64,000 bases of DNA from Thermithiobacillus plumbiphilus (GTDB lineage: Bacteria > Pseudomonadota > Gammaproteobacteria > Acidithiobacillales > Thermithiobacillaceae). The notes under the pieces are model-generated. The model had not been told where the DNA came from. It was given only the letters and a program-made list of their open reading frames with translations, and did not search any database. Positions 46,252-63,358 of this stretch are shown piece by piece. Location of the stretch: the NCBI RefSeq assembly GCF_038070005.1, contig NZ_JBBPCO010000005.1, positions 62,001 to 126,000 of the forward strand, in the 5' to 3' direction. The number at the start of each line of letters is the position of its first letter. Positions within the stretch are counted from its first letter, which is position 1. The translations under genes and the position numbers were made by a program.

Positions 46252-47108
46252 GATGCCGGGCCCTCGGCGGCACTGCCAGCCTGAGCACCCGGCTGCGGCG
46301 CCCAGGCCAGCAACACTTCTTCCAGGCGATCCATCTGCACCCAGGGGCGTACCCTCACTTCCGAGAAAGCCGTGCCCTTCCCCACCCTGATCGAAACCAC
46401 CTGCCCGATCGGCAGCCCCTTCGGGAAGACTCCGCCCAAACCGGAAGAGAGAATGACGTCCCCTTTCCTCAGGTCCGCATTGTGCGGCAGAAACGGAATG
46501 CTCAGATAAACCGGATTGCCATTGCCATTGACGAGCACATTCTTGCGGGTACGCAAGACCTGGGCCGGCAGGCTCTGACCGGCATCGGTCAGCAGGGCCA
46601 CCTGGCTGCTGAATGGCCCGATGCGCACCACCTGGCCGACGATGCCGCTGGCGGCGATCACGCCCTGGCCAACGAAAACACCGTCGCGACTGCCAAGGTC
46701 TACCGTCAGCATGTGCGTCGAGGCATCATGGCTGGCGCCCACCACCCGTGCCATGCGGGTACGACCGGGCATGCGCCGGGCGGCATCCAGCAGGTCCTGC
46801 AGCCGGCGATTTTCCTGTTCCAGGGCCCTCAGGCGCACAAGCTTCGGCTTCACCAGTTCCAGCGCCTGCTTCATGCGCTGGTTCTCCTCGTGCAGACTGC
46901 GATTGCTGCGCAAACCATCCTGGGCATCCAGCCAGAGCTGTTCCGGTGCCTGCGCAGCGGCCTGGATCGGATAAACCACGGCGAGCAACCAGCCCCGCTT
47001 GAAACTCTGGTCGCGCTGATCGAAGAACAGCAACAGCAATGCCAGCGCCAGAAAGAAGATCAGTCTGGCCAGCAGCGGCGCGGGACGAAGCAGGGAAAAC
47101 TGGGCCAT
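46248..47108 (-). CDS. mreC: Rod shape-determining protein MreC
   Basis: The 286-aa protein has one N-terminal TM (LIFFLALALLLLFFDQR), a coiled coil (about 68-108) and the beta-rich MreC domain (GVFVGQGVIAASGIVGQVV, LLTDAGQSLPAQVLRTRKNVLV, GDVILSSGLGGVFPKGLPIGQV). It links MreB to PBP2/RodA from the periplasmic side. ATG 47108 is preferred over a TTG five codons upstream. Confidence 0.96.
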   Translation of the reverse strand: MAQFSLLRPAPLLARLIFFLALALLLLFFDQRDQSFKRGWLLAVVYPIQAAAQAPEQLWLDAQDGLRSNRSLHEENQRMKQALELVKPKLVRLRALEQENRRLQDLLDAARRMPGRTRMARVVGASHDASTHMLTVDLGSRDGVFVGQGVIAASGIVGQVVRIGPFSSQVALLTDAGQSLPAQVLRTRKNVLVNGNGNPVYLSIPFLPHNADLRKGDVILSSGLGGVFPKGLPIGQVVSIRVGKGTAFSEVRVRPWVQMDRLEEVLLAWAPQPGAQAGSAAEGPAS

Positions 47109-47157
47109 GGGACCTAGGGCCAAATACGCTGAAGGGAGGTGAAACAGACTGGCGGGT

Positions 47158-47197
47158 CTGCTGGTGGGCGATGGTCTGACCAGTCACCCGCCAGCAG
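47158..47197 (-). terminator. Long hairpin between mreB and mreC (possible attenuator)
   Basis: On the minus strand CTGCTGG and CCAGCAG form the base of a long imperfect stem that also pairs GGG/CCC and TGG/CCA. It lies 8 nt after the mreB stop and about 50 nt before mreC. No T run follows. Partial termination or mRNA processing here would give more MreB than MreCD, as known for this operon in other bacteria. Confidence 0.5.
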
Positions 47198-47205
47198 CCC
47201 AGGAC

Positions 47206-48581
<1,376 letters not shown>

Positions 48582-49757
48582 ATGTACCGGCGTCGCTGGT
48601 ATCTGGGTTTCGGAATTGCGGCATCGCTCCTGCTGCTGGGCGTCCTCCTGCATCAGCCGCTGGAGCGCGGTTATCAGACCCTGCTGGTGCTGTCCGATAT
48701 CGCGGCAGGCCCGTCATCCTCACCGTTCAAACTACGCACGCCCTCGCCGACACGCCAGACGCTTGTCTTTCAGGTCAACGGCCGAACCCGTACCGGCGAT
48801 CTTTATCTGCCCGCGCAGGGCCGCCCGCGCGCGGGCATGGTGCTGTTACCCGGCATCGTGCCGCAGGGCGGGCGCGAACCGCGCCTGGTGGCCTTTGCCG
48901 GCGCCCTGGCCCGCGCGGGCTTTGCCGTGCTGGTACCGGATTTCCCCGCCTTCCGGCAGCTTATGGTCCGGCCGGGGGATGCGCGCATTGCCGCCGATGC
49001 CTTCCACTATCTGGCCAGACAGCCGAATCTCGCCCCGGCCGGGCGGGCTGGCATGGGCGCCTTCAGTTACGCCGTTGGCGTTGCGGTCCTGGCATCCCTG
49101 CAGGCCGATGTCCGGACACAGGTGCGCTTTATCCTGGGCGTCGGCGGTTATCACGATATCGGGGCAGTCGTGCGCTTCTTCACCACCGGTTACTTTCAAC
49201 ACCAAGGTCAGTGGTTTCATCTGCGGCCAGACCCTTATGGACAGTGGGTGTTCGTCAACAGCAGCCTGCCCTATCTGCACAGTCCGGTGGACAAACAGAT
49301 CCTGCAGTCGATGGTGCGGCTCAGGCTCCAGAACCCGCGCGCCGATCTCGCGCCACTCGCCACCCAGCTCGGGCCCGAGGGCCGGGCCCTGTATGCCCTG
49401 CTGAGCAACCGTGATCCGAATCAGACCACGGCCCTGCTGCGTGCCCTGCCCATCCCGCTGCAGGCGGCCCTTTCCGGCATGAGCCTGGTCGACAAGCCGC
49501 TTCAGGACCTGCGCGCCCGCCTGATTCTGGTGCATGGCATGGACGACAATCTGGTGCCCTACCCGGAAAGCATCGCACTGACCCGAGCGGTCCCGCCCGG
49601 TCAGGCCCGGCTCTACCTGATTCACCGCGTCCTCATCCACGTCGAGTTCGACCAGGCGCCCTGGACGAGCTGGCGCTTCTGGCGCGAGGACCTTCCCGAC
49701 TACTGGCGGCTCTTCCGGGCGGTCCATGCGCTCCTGGGCGAGCAAGCGCCGGCCTAG
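48582..49757 (+). CDS. Membrane-anchored alpha/beta hydrolase
   Basis: The 391-aa protein has one N-terminal TM (about 7-24) and an alpha/beta hydrolase fold. [12 protein letters not shown] is the oxyanion region, GAFSYAVG carries the nucleophile Ser162, [10 protein letters not shown] carries the acid Asp, and VLIHVEFDQ carries the likely His. The substrate is unknown; the anchor suggests it acts at the periplasmic or membrane face. AGGAGG precedes the start. Its stop codon overlaps the hemE stop on the other strand. Confidence 0.82.
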   Translation: MYRRRWYLGFGIAASLLLLGVLLHQPLERGYQTLLVLSDIAAGPSSSPFKLRTPSPTRQTLVFQVNGRTRTGDLYLPAQGRPRAGMVLLPGIVPQGGREPRLVAFAGALARAGFAVLVPDFPAFRQLMVRPGDARIAADAFHYLARQPNLAPAGRAGMGAFSYAVGVAVLASLQADVRTQVRFILGVGGYHDIGAVVRFFTTGYFQHQGQWFHLRPDPYGQWVFVNSSLPYLHSPVDKQILQSMVRLRLQNPRADLAPLATQLGPEGRALYALLSNRDPNQTTALLRALPIPLQAALSGMSLVDKPLQDLRARLILVHGMDDNLVPYPESIALTRAVPPGQARLYLIHRVLIHVEFDQAPWTSWRFWREDLPDYWRLFRAVHALLGEQAPA

Positions 49758-50818
49758 CGGTGGTAGGCCGGCGACAGTTCGTGCACGGCAGCGATGAAGG
49801 CCGCCGCGCGCTCGGGGTTCACATGTTGATGGATTCCGTGTCCGAGATTGAAGATATGCCCGGTACCCGGTCCGTAGCTTGCCAGGATGCTGTCCACCTC
49901 GGCGCGAATGCGCGCAGGATCGGCATAGAGCACCGCGGGATCCATGTTGCCCTGCAGCGCTACCCGGCTTCCGACCCGCTGACGCGCCGTGCCGATGTCC
50001 AGAGTCCAGTCCACCCCCAGCACGTCCGCCCCGGTTTCCGCCATCAGCTCCAGCCACTGCCCGCCGCCCTTGGTGAAAAGAATCACCGGCACGCGCCGGC
50101 CCTCATGCTCACGGGTCAGGCCCTGAAAGATCTGGGCCATGTAGTTCAGGGAAAAATTGCGGTAGTCGCGCGGCGTGAGCACCCCGCCCCAGGTGTCAAA
50201 GATCATCAGCGCCTGGGCCCCGGCCGCGACCTGGGCATTGAGATACTGGGTCACGCTGCGGGCCAGGATGTCCAGGAGCCTGGCCAGGGTCTCCGGCGCA
50301 TCGTAGAGCATGCCCTTGATGCGTGCAAACTCCTTGCTGCCGCTGCCCTCGACCATGTAAGTCGCAAGCGTCCAGGGGCTGCCGGCAAAGCCGATCAAGG
50401 GTACCCGGCCCGCGAGCGCACGGCGAATAGAACGCACCGCATCCATGACGTATTTCAGCTCGCCCTCGGGGTCCGGCACAAAGAGCCTGTCCACATCGGC
50501 CGCAGTACGAACCGGATTATCGAACACCGGCCCTTCGCCCTCAGCAAAACGCAGGCCAAGATTCATGGCGCCGGGCACGGTGAGGATGTCGGAAAAGAGG
50601 ATGGCGGCATCCAGGGGGAAACGCTCCAGAGGCTGGAGCGTCACCTCGGTGGCAAGTTCTGCGTTCATGCACAGCTCCAGAAAGGAACCGGCCCTGGCGC
50701 GGGTGGCGCGATACTCGGGCAGATAGCGCCCGGCCTGGCGCATCATCCAGACCGGGGTATACGGCGTGGGCTGGCGCAGGCAGGCGCGCAGGAAGGTGTC
50801 GTTTTGCAAGGTATTCAT
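49754..50818 (-). CDS. hemE: Uroporphyrinogen decarboxylase
   Basis: The 354-aa HemE starts [37 protein letters not shown], split here by the two substrate-binding motifs. It continues with [35 protein letters not shown] and [14 protein letters not shown]. It decarboxylates uroporphyrinogen III to coproporphyrinogen III. The upstream part of the open frame is not conserved. A promoter and the gltD terminator separate it from gltD. Confidence 0.98.
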   Translation of the reverse strand: MNTLQNDTFLRACLRQPTPYTPVWMMRQAGRYLPEYRATRARAGSFLELCMNAELATEVTLQPLERFPLDAAILFSDILTVPGAMNLGLRFAEGEGPVFDNPVRTAADVDRLFVPDPEGELKYVMDAVRSIRRALAGRVPLIGFAGSPWTLATYMVEGSGSKEFARIKGMLYDAPETLARLLDILARSVTQYLNAQVAAGAQALMIFDTWGGVLTPRDYRNFSLNYMAQIFQGLTREHEGRRVPVILFTKGGGQWLELMAETGADVLGVDWTLDIGTARQRVGSRVALQGNMDPAVLYADPARIRAEVDSILASYGPGTGHIFNLGHGIHQHVNPERAAAFIAAVHELSPAYHR

Positions 50819-50845
50819 AGGGATTCCGACTGAAGGCTTTGCCGG

Positions 50846-50874
50846 ATTATCGCCGGCTTTCCCCGCAGACACAA
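50846..50874 (-). promoter_or_regulatory. Candidate hemE promoter
   Basis: The minus strand shows TTGTGT (50869-50874), a 17-bp spacer and GATAAT (50846-50851), ending 27 bp before the hemE start and just after the gltD terminator. Confidence 0.55.
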
Positions 50875-50904
50875 CGTTCGCCACGGCGCAAGCCACAGGA
50901 CATG

Positions 50905-50930
50905 AAAAAGGCCGGTTGCCCGGCCTTTTC
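50905..50930 (-). terminator. Terminator after gltD
   Basis: AAAAGGCCGG and CCGGCCTTTT pair around a 4-nt loop, giving a hairpin with a T run on both strands. It ends the gltBD transcript before the hemE promoter. Confidence 0.85.
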
Positions 50931-50940
50931 AAATACGCCT

Positions 50941-56831
<5,891 letters not shown>

Positions 56832-56912
56832 GGTGAACGGTCCTCGCCCATGGGCTAAAAATTCAGTGACACCGGCGGAAGCTCAGCCCGCCGTGCAGCA
56901 GTCGAACCTCGT

Positions 56913-56942
56913 ATTATACAATCCCCACCATTAGCTATTCAA
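56913..56942 (-). promoter_or_regulatory. Promoter of gltBD
   Basis: The minus strand shows a -35 TTGAAT (56937-56942) and a perfect -10 TATAAT (56913-56918) with 18 bp between, about 80 bp before the gltB start. Confidence 0.7.
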
Positions 56943-56979
56943 TGTATTTTCATGGACTTGGTCCAGAAGGCCGGCAGCC

Positions 56980-57183
56980 TCAGGAGGTGGGATCGTCAAA
57001 CCTGTCCGATATGGTCTTGTCGCGCTGCCGGAGTTCCAGCAGGTCGCGGATTTCGGCCAGCAGCCGATTCTGGCGAATCAGCAATACCGGCAGCAGCAGC
57101 CAGAGCACAAACATCAACACGAGAAAAAACGGCAGCAGGATACTGAGCCCTGTGCCAACACCGGAAAAAAAGCCGCTCATCAT
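56980..57183 (-). CDS. Small membrane protein of unknown function (67 aa)
   Basis: GGGAG lies 6 nt before ATG 57183 (a second ATG follows at once). The product has one TM segment (LSILLPFFLVLMFVLWLLLPVLL) followed by a charged helix (RQNRLLAEIRDLLELRQRDK) that could form a coiled coil. I do not recognise a family. It starts 10 bp after the dgt stop, so it is likely the last gene of the pil-aro-thyX-dgt operon. Confidence 0.65.
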   Translation of the reverse strand: MMSGFFSGVGTGLSILLPFFLVLMFVLWLLLPVLLIRQNRLLAEIRDLLELRQRDKTISDRFDDPTS

Positions 57184-57193
57184 TAATGGCTCC

Positions 57194-58327
57194 CTAGGAA
57201 TCAAACAGGCGCCGGGATTCGGCGATGGCAAAGCGATCGGTCATGCCGGCGATGTAATCCGCCACCACGCGGGCCCGCAGCATGGGATCAGTGTCGGAGC
57301 CGAGGGTGCGCAGGCGCTGCTGATGCTTCAGGGGCAACAGCCGCACATCCCCAAAAAATGCCTCAAACAGGGCCCGCACCAGGCGCTTGGCCTTCTCGGT
57401 CTGGCGATATACCTCGGGGTGGCGATACAGGGCCCGGCGCAGGAAGGCCTTGAGCATCTGGCTCTCCGACTGCAGGGCCGGCGAATAGGCAATCAGGGGC
57501 TCGGGCTGGGCATACACGTTCTCGATGCACTGCGGACTGGCCTCATTGATCCGCTCCAGGCTGGTCTGCACCAGATCCGTGACGGCGTCATTGATGAGCC
57601 GGCGAATGGTTTCATAGACGCAGACCCGCTCCTTGGCTGCGGGATAACGGCGCCTTACCTCGGTGAATACCCGCTCGAACAGCGGGATCTCCTGCAACTG
57701 CGCCAGGGTGATCAGGCCCGAGCGCAGGCCATCATCAATATCGTGGTTGTTGTAGGCGATCTCGTCGGCAAGGTTCGTGAGCTGGGCCTCCAGGCTGGGC
57801 TGCCCCCCTTGCACGAAGCGCCGCCCGACCTCGCCCAGCGTTGCCGCGCGAGCCGGCGAGCAGTGCTTCAGGATCCCCTCGCGCGTCTCGAAACAGAGAT
57901 TCAGGCCCGGGAAGGCAGCATAGCGTTCCTCCAGCTCATCGACCACCCGCAGCGACTGGAAGTTGTGCTCGAACCCGCCGTAGGGCTGCATGCAGGCATT
58001 CAAAGCATCCTGGCCGGCATGGCCAAAGGGCGTGTGCCCGAGATCATGGGCCAGCGCAATGGCCTCGGCGAGGTCCTCGTTGAGCTGCATCTGGCGCGCG
58101 ATCGAGCGGGCGATCTGGCCGACTTCGATGGAGTGGGTCAGGCGGGTGCGATACAGATCGCCCTCGTGATTGACAAAGACCTGGGTCTTGTATTCCAGGC
58201 GGCGAAAGGCCTTGGAGTGGATGACGCGGTCGCGGTCGCGCTGGAACTCGCTACGCCCGGTGGGCGGCTCCTCGGGATAGCGCCGGCCCAGGGTCCGGCC
58301 CGGGTCCGCGGCATAGGGCGCTAGCAT
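57194..58327 (-). CDS. dgt: Deoxyguanosinetriphosphate triphosphohydrolase-like protein
   Basis: The 377-aa HD-domain enzyme has [42 protein letters not shown] (first metal His), [17 protein letters not shown] (HD pair) and [17 protein letters not shown] (distal Asp). It matches the dNTPase type 2 subfamily that hydrolyses dNTPs to nucleosides and triphosphate. It starts 12 bp after thyX. Confidence 0.94.
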   Translation of the reverse strand: MLAPYAADPGRTLGRRYPEEPPTGRSEFQRDRDRVIHSKAFRRLEYKTQVFVNHEGDLYRTRLTHSIEVGQIARSIARQMQLNEDLAEAIALAHDLGHTPFGHAGQDALNACMQPYGGFEHNFQSLRVVDELEERYAAFPGLNLCFETREGILKHCSPARAATLGEVGRRFVQGGQPSLEAQLTNLADEIAYNNHDIDDGLRSGLITLAQLQEIPLFERVFTEVRRRYPAAKERVCVYETIRRLINDAVTDLVQTSLERINEASPQCIENVYAQPEPLIAYSPALQSESQMLKAFLRRALYRHPEVYRQTEKAKRLVRALFEAFFGDVRLLPLKHQQRLRTLGSDTDPMLRARVVADYIAGMTDRFAIAESRRLFDS

Positions 58328-58339
58328 GGCGAAACGCGC

Positions 58340-59152
58340 CTAGCCTGCCTGCTTCTCATTCAGCACCCGTTGCATGGTCTCGGCCAGCAGCGGCAGGCGC
58401 GCGGCAAAGAGATCAAAGGCGGCATCGGCGTATTCGCGCATCTCGTACTGGGCATCGGGCTTGCGCCGCAGGGCAAAGAAATTCATCAGGCTCCTGAAGT
58501 TCACGGTCCAGTAGACATCCGAATAGGCCGCCACCGGCGTGACATTGCGCAGCAGTTCCCGCGCCCGGCCTCGGTACGGGTCACGCCCACCCTCCTTGGG
58601 CGGAATCTCGCCCGCGGCGCGGGCTGTGTCGATGCGCTCGCAGGCCTGCTCGTACTGACGCTCGTACCAGTCAAAGAGCTGCGCCATCATGGCTTCGTAT
58701 TCGGCCACGGCCGCATCGCTCAGCACCTCGAAACCATCCACGCTGCGCGCCTGAGTATCCGGGATGTAAGCCGCGCTGATCGGCTTTCTGTAGCGCATCG
58801 AGAACTCGTTCCAGGAACTGACCCGATGCTTGACCCACTGACGCAGCACGAAGATGGGTGCGATGAAGCGGTAACGAAAGTACACGGTCTCAAAGGGCGT
58901 GCCGTGATTGTCCTTCAGCAGCAGGTACAAAAGCGCACGGTCCTTGTCGGAGAAATCCGCCAGTGATTGCAGGCGTTTGTTGGTGGAGCTGATGCGGGCG
59001 GTGTTGACGATGGTCGCCTCATCGCCCCAGCCATCCTCCAGCTCGATGAAGCCGAAATTGCCGATGCGCCGGGTGCCCGCGGGGTTGAGTTGGCAGCGCA
59101 GCGCGATTTCCTCAGCAATTTCGGCCGTGGCCTTGTTGGCTTGAAAGCTCAT
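58340..59152 (-). CDS. thyX: Flavin-dependent thymidylate synthase ThyX
   Basis: The 270-aa protein has the ThyX fold: [30 protein letters not shown], split by its helix, then the signature KHR-x7-S (108-118, [14 protein letters not shown]) where RHR-x7-S is usual, and [32 protein letters not shown]. It makes dTMP using FADH2 and methylene-THF. It overlaps aroB by 4 nt. No thyA is in the window. Confidence 0.95.
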   Translation of the reverse strand: MSFQANKATAEIAEEIALRCQLNPAGTRRIGNFGFIELEDGWGDEATIVNTARISSTNKRLQSLADFSDKDRALLYLLLKDNHGTPFETVYFRYRFIAPIFVLRQWVKHRVSSWNEFSMRYRKPISAAYIPDTQARSVDGFEVLSDAAVAEYEAMMAQLFDWYERQYEQACERIDTARAAGEIPPKEGGRDPYRGRARELLRNVTPVAAYSDVYWTVNFRSLMNFFALRRKPDAQYEMREYADAAFDLFAARLPLLAETMQRVLNEKQAG

Positions 59153-60237
59153 GCAGTCTCCATGTGACTCTGGATCGCCTCGACCACCGCCGCTTCGGGC
59201 ACGTCGCTGGTGATCACCGCCTCGCCCAGGGCCGAGAGCAATACAAAGCGCATCCGCCCACCCTGCACTTTCTTGTCCACCCGCATGTACTCCAGATAAT
59301 TTTCCACCGGCAGGCGGGGGGCCGAGGTAGGCAGGCCGGCGCGCTGGATCACGCCATACAGCAAATTGAGTTCGCTTTCGCGCAGGTAGTCCAGACGCCG
59401 CGAGAGATCCGCCGCCATGACCATGCCGATGGCCACCGCCTCGCCATGCAGAAAGGTACCATAGCCGGCCGCCGCCTCGATCGCGTGCCCAAAGGTATGG
59501 CCGAAATTGAGGATGGCGCGCAGCCCCCCTTCCCGCTCATCCTTGGCTACCACCCAGGCCTTGTCGGCGCAGGATTGCTCGATCACATGCATCAGCGTCG
59601 TGGGATCCAGGGCGAGCAGCGCTTCCATGTTCTCATCGAGATAGTTCAGGAAACCGAGATCGACGATGGCCCCATATTTGATGATCTCGGCGATGCCGGA
59701 GCGGAATTCGCGCTTGGGCAGGGTCTTGAGGGTGTCGGTATCGATCAGCACCATCTGTGGCTGATAGAAGGCGCCGATCATGTTCTTGCCGCGCGGATGA
59801 TTGACGCCGGTCTTGCCGCCCACCGAGGAATCCACCTGGGCCAGCAGGGTGGTCGGGGCCTGGATGAAGGGCACGCCGCGCTGGTAGGACGCCGCGGCAA
59901 AGCCGGTGATGTCGCCGATCACGCCCCCACCCAGTGCAATCAACGTGGTCGAGCGATCGCAGTTGTGCGCCAGCAGCTCACCGACGATGCGGTCCACCAT
60001 CTCCAAGGTCTTGTAGACCTCGCCATCCGGCAGCTCGATGACCACCGCCTCGCGGCTCAGGCTGGCAAGGGTTTCGCGCAGCACGGGCAGATAGAGCGGC
60101 CCCACCGTGGTGTTGGTGACGATGGCGACCGGGCCCTTGCCCAGGGCGGGGTCGAGCAGATCGGGACGGCGCAGCAGTCCGCTGCCGATATGAATGGGGT
60201 AGGCGCGTGCGCCCAGGTCAAGGTTCAAGGTTCTCAT
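59149..60237 (-). CDS. aroB: 3-dehydroquinate synthase
   Basis: The 362-aa NAD-dependent enzyme has [62 protein letters not shown], split across the classic motif, the metal ligands in [18 protein letters not shown], and HGEAVAIGM. It makes the first ring of the shikimate route. It lies 42 bp after aroK, the usual order. Confidence 0.98.
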   Translation of the reverse strand: MRTLNLDLGARAYPIHIGSGLLRRPDLLDPALGKGPVAIVTNTTVGPLYLPVLRETLASLSREAVVIELPDGEVYKTLEMVDRIVGELLAHNCDRSTTLIALGGGVIGDITGFAAASYQRGVPFIQAPTTLLAQVDSSVGGKTGVNHPRGKNMIGAFYQPQMVLIDTDTLKTLPKREFRSGIAEIIKYGAIVDLGFLNYLDENMEALLALDPTTLMHVIEQSCADKAWVVAKDEREGGLRAILNFGHTFGHAIEAAAGYGTFLHGEAVAIGMVMAADLSRRLDYLRESELNLLYGVIQRAGLPTSAPRLPVENYLEYMRVDKKVQGGRMRFVLLSALGEAVITSDVPEAAVVEAIQSHMETA

Positions 60238-60279
60238 GGCATCTGGATTTTTCAGCCGGTCGCCCCGGAGGCGCGATGC

Positions 60280-60816
60280 TCATCGCGCCTCCGGGCAGGC
60301 GGGCCTGGCTTTTTTCAGGTATTTGAAAATCTGGCCGACCACCTGATCCGCCCGCAGATTGTCGGTTTTCAGGATCAGGTCGGCCAGCTCGCGGTATATG
60401 GGGCCCCGTTCGGCCTGCATCGCTTCCAGCCTTGCGCGGGGATCTTCCACCTGCAGCAGGGGCCGGTTGGGGTCCTGGCGCACCCGACGCAACTGTTCAT
60501 CCACGCTCACGTTCAGGAAAACGATCCTGCCGAGCTCGCGCAGGACCTGGCGGTTTTGCGGTCGCAGCACCACCCCGCCTCCGGTGGCCAGCACCATGGG
60601 CCCGGTACCCAGCAGCTCAGTCAGCACCCGGGATTCCCGCTGGCGGAAACCCGCCTCGCCCTCGATCTCGAAGATGGTCGGGATGGAGACGCCGGTACGT
60701 TCGACGATGATGCTATCAGAATCCAAAAAAGGCAAATGCAGTCGGGCGGCCAGAAGCCGCCCGACTGTGGACTTGCCGGCCCCCATGGGGCCGATGAGGA
60801 TGACACCTTGTTTCAC
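60280..60816 (-). CDS. aroK: Shikimate kinase
   Basis: The 178-aa P-loop kinase has GPMGAGKSTVGR (10-20), FLDSDSIIVERTG, EGEAGFRQRES and VLATGGGVVLRPQNR. It phosphorylates shikimate. Just upstream, a -10-like TATACT (60855-60860) lies about 40 bp before the ATG without a clear -35. Confidence 0.97.
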   Translation of the reverse strand: MKQGVILIGPMGAGKSTVGRLLAARLHLPFLDSDSIIVERTGVSIPTIFEIEGEAGFRQRESRVLTELLGTGPMVLATGGGVVLRPQNRQVLRELGRIVFLNVSVDEQLRRVRQDPNRPLLQVEDPRARLEAMQAERGPIYRELADLILKTDNLRADQVVGQIFKYLKKARPACPEAR

Positions 60817-61013
60817 AGATTCATCACCACCGGAATTATGGCTCGATATCCAGCAGTATAAACCAAATGCAAACCCAGCCCAGCCCGTTCAAGCAATCGG
60901 ACATGCCAGCCTCAGCCGGCCCGCAATTTGCCTCGCAATCCAGGCTGGTCTCGACCTGGTCCAGGACCGCCATGACGCGCTCCATCTCGCACCATCCTGG
61001 TCCCGGACCGAGC

Positions 61014-63302
61014 TTATCTTTCGCTCAGTTGCGCTGGACGTTCCACGCCTTCCACGATCTTCGGAGTCAGGAAGATGAGCAGTTCGGTCTGGTTCTTAGT
61101 TTTTGCCTTTCCCTTGAAGAGATATCCAAGCACCGGGATCTTGCGCAGTCCCGGAACGCCGGCTTCGCTTTCGTTTTCCTCTTCTTCATAGATGCCGCCG
61201 ATCACGATGGTTTCGCCATTGTTGACCAGCACGTTGGTATTGACCTTGCGGGTGTCGATCGCCACGCCACCGGGGACGATTTCACCCTTGGAGTCCTTGG
61301 TCGCCAGCACTTCCATCTGCACCTTGCCATCGGGTGTGATGTGGGGGGTTACCTCAAGGCTCAGCACGGCCTTCTTGAAGGTGACGGAAGTCGCGCCGCT
61401 GCTGGTCGCCGCCTGATAGGGGATTTCCTTGCCCTGTTCGATCAGGGCTTTTTGCTGATCGCCAGTGATCACGCGCGGGCTGGAGACCACGCGCCCCAGG
61501 CCTTCCGACTGGATGGCCGACAACTGCAGGTCAAGGATGCGGGTACCGGCCATGTTGCCGAGACGCACGCCGAGGCTGGCCGGATTGAAGCCAGCGGCAC
61601 CAATGGCCGGGAAGTTGACCACCGATGATGGCGTCTTCACGCCCTGACCGGAACCCACCTGACCGCCAGCGTAATCACCGGACAGGTCGATGGTGCTGGG
61701 GAAATCGTAGCCGGTGGTTTCATTGAAGCTTCCGCCCCACCTGACGCCCAGCGACTGCGCCGCTGTAGTCGAGGCCACGACGATGCGGCTCTCGATCAGC
61801 ACCTGCTTGACCGGGCGATCAAGACGCGCAACCAGGCGTTTGATGCTGGCGAGATTGCCGGGCGTCTCCTTGACCAGAATGCTGTTGGTGCGCTTGTCCA
61901 CGGTCACGGCGCCGCGATCTGACAGAAGATTGTTGCCGATGCGGGTTCCGAGCGCCAGGGAACCCAGCAGGCCGGTGCGCGTCACCTCGGTTTCACGGCT
62001 CGTGCCATCCAGGCTGGTATTGCTGCGCGTGGTGGTCGTGCTTGGCGTATTGGTGGCGTTGAGCAGGGCCGCGATGTCCTCGGCACGCGCATAGTTGATC
62101 TGGATCAGCTCGGTGACGGTGGGCTCGAGCTGGACCTTGGCCTGCTCGGCCTTGAGCCGGGCCTCTTCCTGGGCGGCCAGCTCCTTTTGCGGGGCGACCC
62201 AGATGATGTTGCCCTGGCGCTTCATGCCCAGCCCCTTGGATTCGAGGATGATGTCCAGGGCCTGGTCCCAGGGCACGTTCTTCAGGCGCATGGTCAGATT
62301 GCCGCTGACGTTGTCGGCCATGATGATGTTGATGCCGGTGAAGTCGGCGATCACCTGCAGGGCATTGCGCACGTCGATGGCCTGGAAATCCATGCTGAAA
62401 CGCGAGCCGTTGTATGGTTTGCCTGGTTCGGCGGGCGTGGCAGGACCCGTGGCGCGGATCTCGGCCTTGGGCTTGACGTCGACCACGACCCGGTTGCCCA
62501 CCTGATAGGCGGCATATTCGAAGTTCTTCGGCATGTCAAAGACCAGCCGGGTGTCGCGGCCACGCCGATAGCTGTCGATGGTGCGCACCGGCGTGCCAAA
62601 GTCGGTCACGTCCAGTCGCCGCTCCAGCCTACCGGGCAGGCGCGTGCCGGCCAGATCAAGAATCAGGCGATTGCCATCCCGATGCAGGTCGGGCGAGGGC
62701 GCGCCGTAGGCGAGTTGCAGTTCCAGCCGCCCCCCTTCCTTGGGCCCGCGCCTGAAAGTCATGTCCTGCACCTCTGGAGTAAGGACTTCGGGCGTTGTAG
62801 CGGCAGGTGCGGCACTGGCGACCAGGGCGGGCGCGGACCTGACCGCTTCGGAGAAGGCAATGCGATAGCCGCCGGCGGCAGGTTCAACCATGATGGGCAT
62901 GGCCCGGTCGAGCCGGATCTCCAGGCGCGCGGTGTTCGAGCCGGCCACCTGGCTCGGGCGGGCTTCCAGCACCGGGCCGCTCCCCGTCAGGGCCTGCACG
63001 CCAGGGCCAAAGCGGGTGTTGAGGAAGTCGACCTGGACTCTGCGGCCCTCGTCGAGCACGGTGATGTCATAGTCGGGGCGCTGGGGCGCGATGATCTGCA
63101 GCGCCGGTTTGGGGCCTGGCTGCTGGGCCAGTCCTTCGATGAAGGCCAGGGCCTGTGATTGCCCGGCGGTTTCCTGGGCAGGCGCCTCGCTTTTTCCGGG
63201 TTCGGCCAGCGTGGCGGTAGGCAGCATGAAGACACCGGCCAGCGTCAGGGCCAGGCGAAGCGGGGACTGGGTGAAGCAGGCATGTTGTCTGGTTGATTTC
63301 AT
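61014..63302 (-). CDS. pilQ: Type IV pilus secretin PilQ
   Basis: The 762-aa outer-membrane secretin has a signal peptide, two AMIN domains (about 50-290), a secretin/TonB short N domain (FSMDFQAIDVRNALQVIADFTGINI), an N1 domain and the C-terminal secretin barrel (VISSPRVITGDQ-type segment, GGIYEEEENE, PVLGYLFKGKAKTKNQTELLIFLTPKIV). It forms the pore for the pilus. ATG 63302 with AGAGG upstream is chosen over the longer frame. Confidence 0.97.
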   Translation of the reverse strand: MKSTRQHACFTQSPLRLALTLAGVFMLPTATLAEPGKSEAPAQETAGQSQALAFIEGLAQQPGPKPALQIIAPQRPDYDITVLDEGRRVQVDFLNTRFGPGVQALTGSGPVLEARPSQVAGSNTARLEIRLDRAMPIMVEPAAGGYRIAFSEAVRSAPALVASAAPAATTPEVLTPEVQDMTFRRGPKEGGRLELQLAYGAPSPDLHRDGNRLILDLAGTRLPGRLERRLDVTDFGTPVRTIDSYRRGRDTRLVFDMPKNFEYAAYQVGNRVVVDVKPKAEIRATGPATPAEPGKPYNGSRFSMDFQAIDVRNALQVIADFTGINIIMADNVSGNLTMRLKNVPWDQALDIILESKGLGMKRQGNIIWVAPQKELAAQEEARLKAEQAKVQLEPTVTELIQINYARAEDIAALLNATNTPSTTTTRSNTSLDGTSRETEVTRTGLLGSLALGTRIGNNLLSDRGAVTVDKRTNSILVKETPGNLASIKRLVARLDRPVKQVLIESRIVVASTTAAQSLGVRWGGSFNETTGYDFPSTIDLSGDYAGGQVGSGQGVKTPSSVVNFPAIGAAGFNPASLGVRLGNMAGTRILDLQLSAIQSEGLGRVVSSPRVITGDQQKALIEQGKEIPYQAATSSGATSVTFKKAVLSLEVTPHITPDGKVQMEVLATKDSKGEIVPGGVAIDTRKVNTNVLVNNGETIVIGGIYEEEENESEAGVPGLRKIPVLGYLFKGKAKTKNQTELLIFLTPKIVEGVERPAQLSER

Positions 63303-63358
63303 TCCTAAACCTCTGGGCTGCCAGGTGGCGCCCTTTTCGTATTTATCCGGTCGGCCAG

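Noticed and set aside
44005-46284. Plus-strand open frame of 759 codons antisense to mrdA and mreD
   Set aside because: Same codon-bias effect; no recognisable domain, and it spans two well-supported genes and their boundary.
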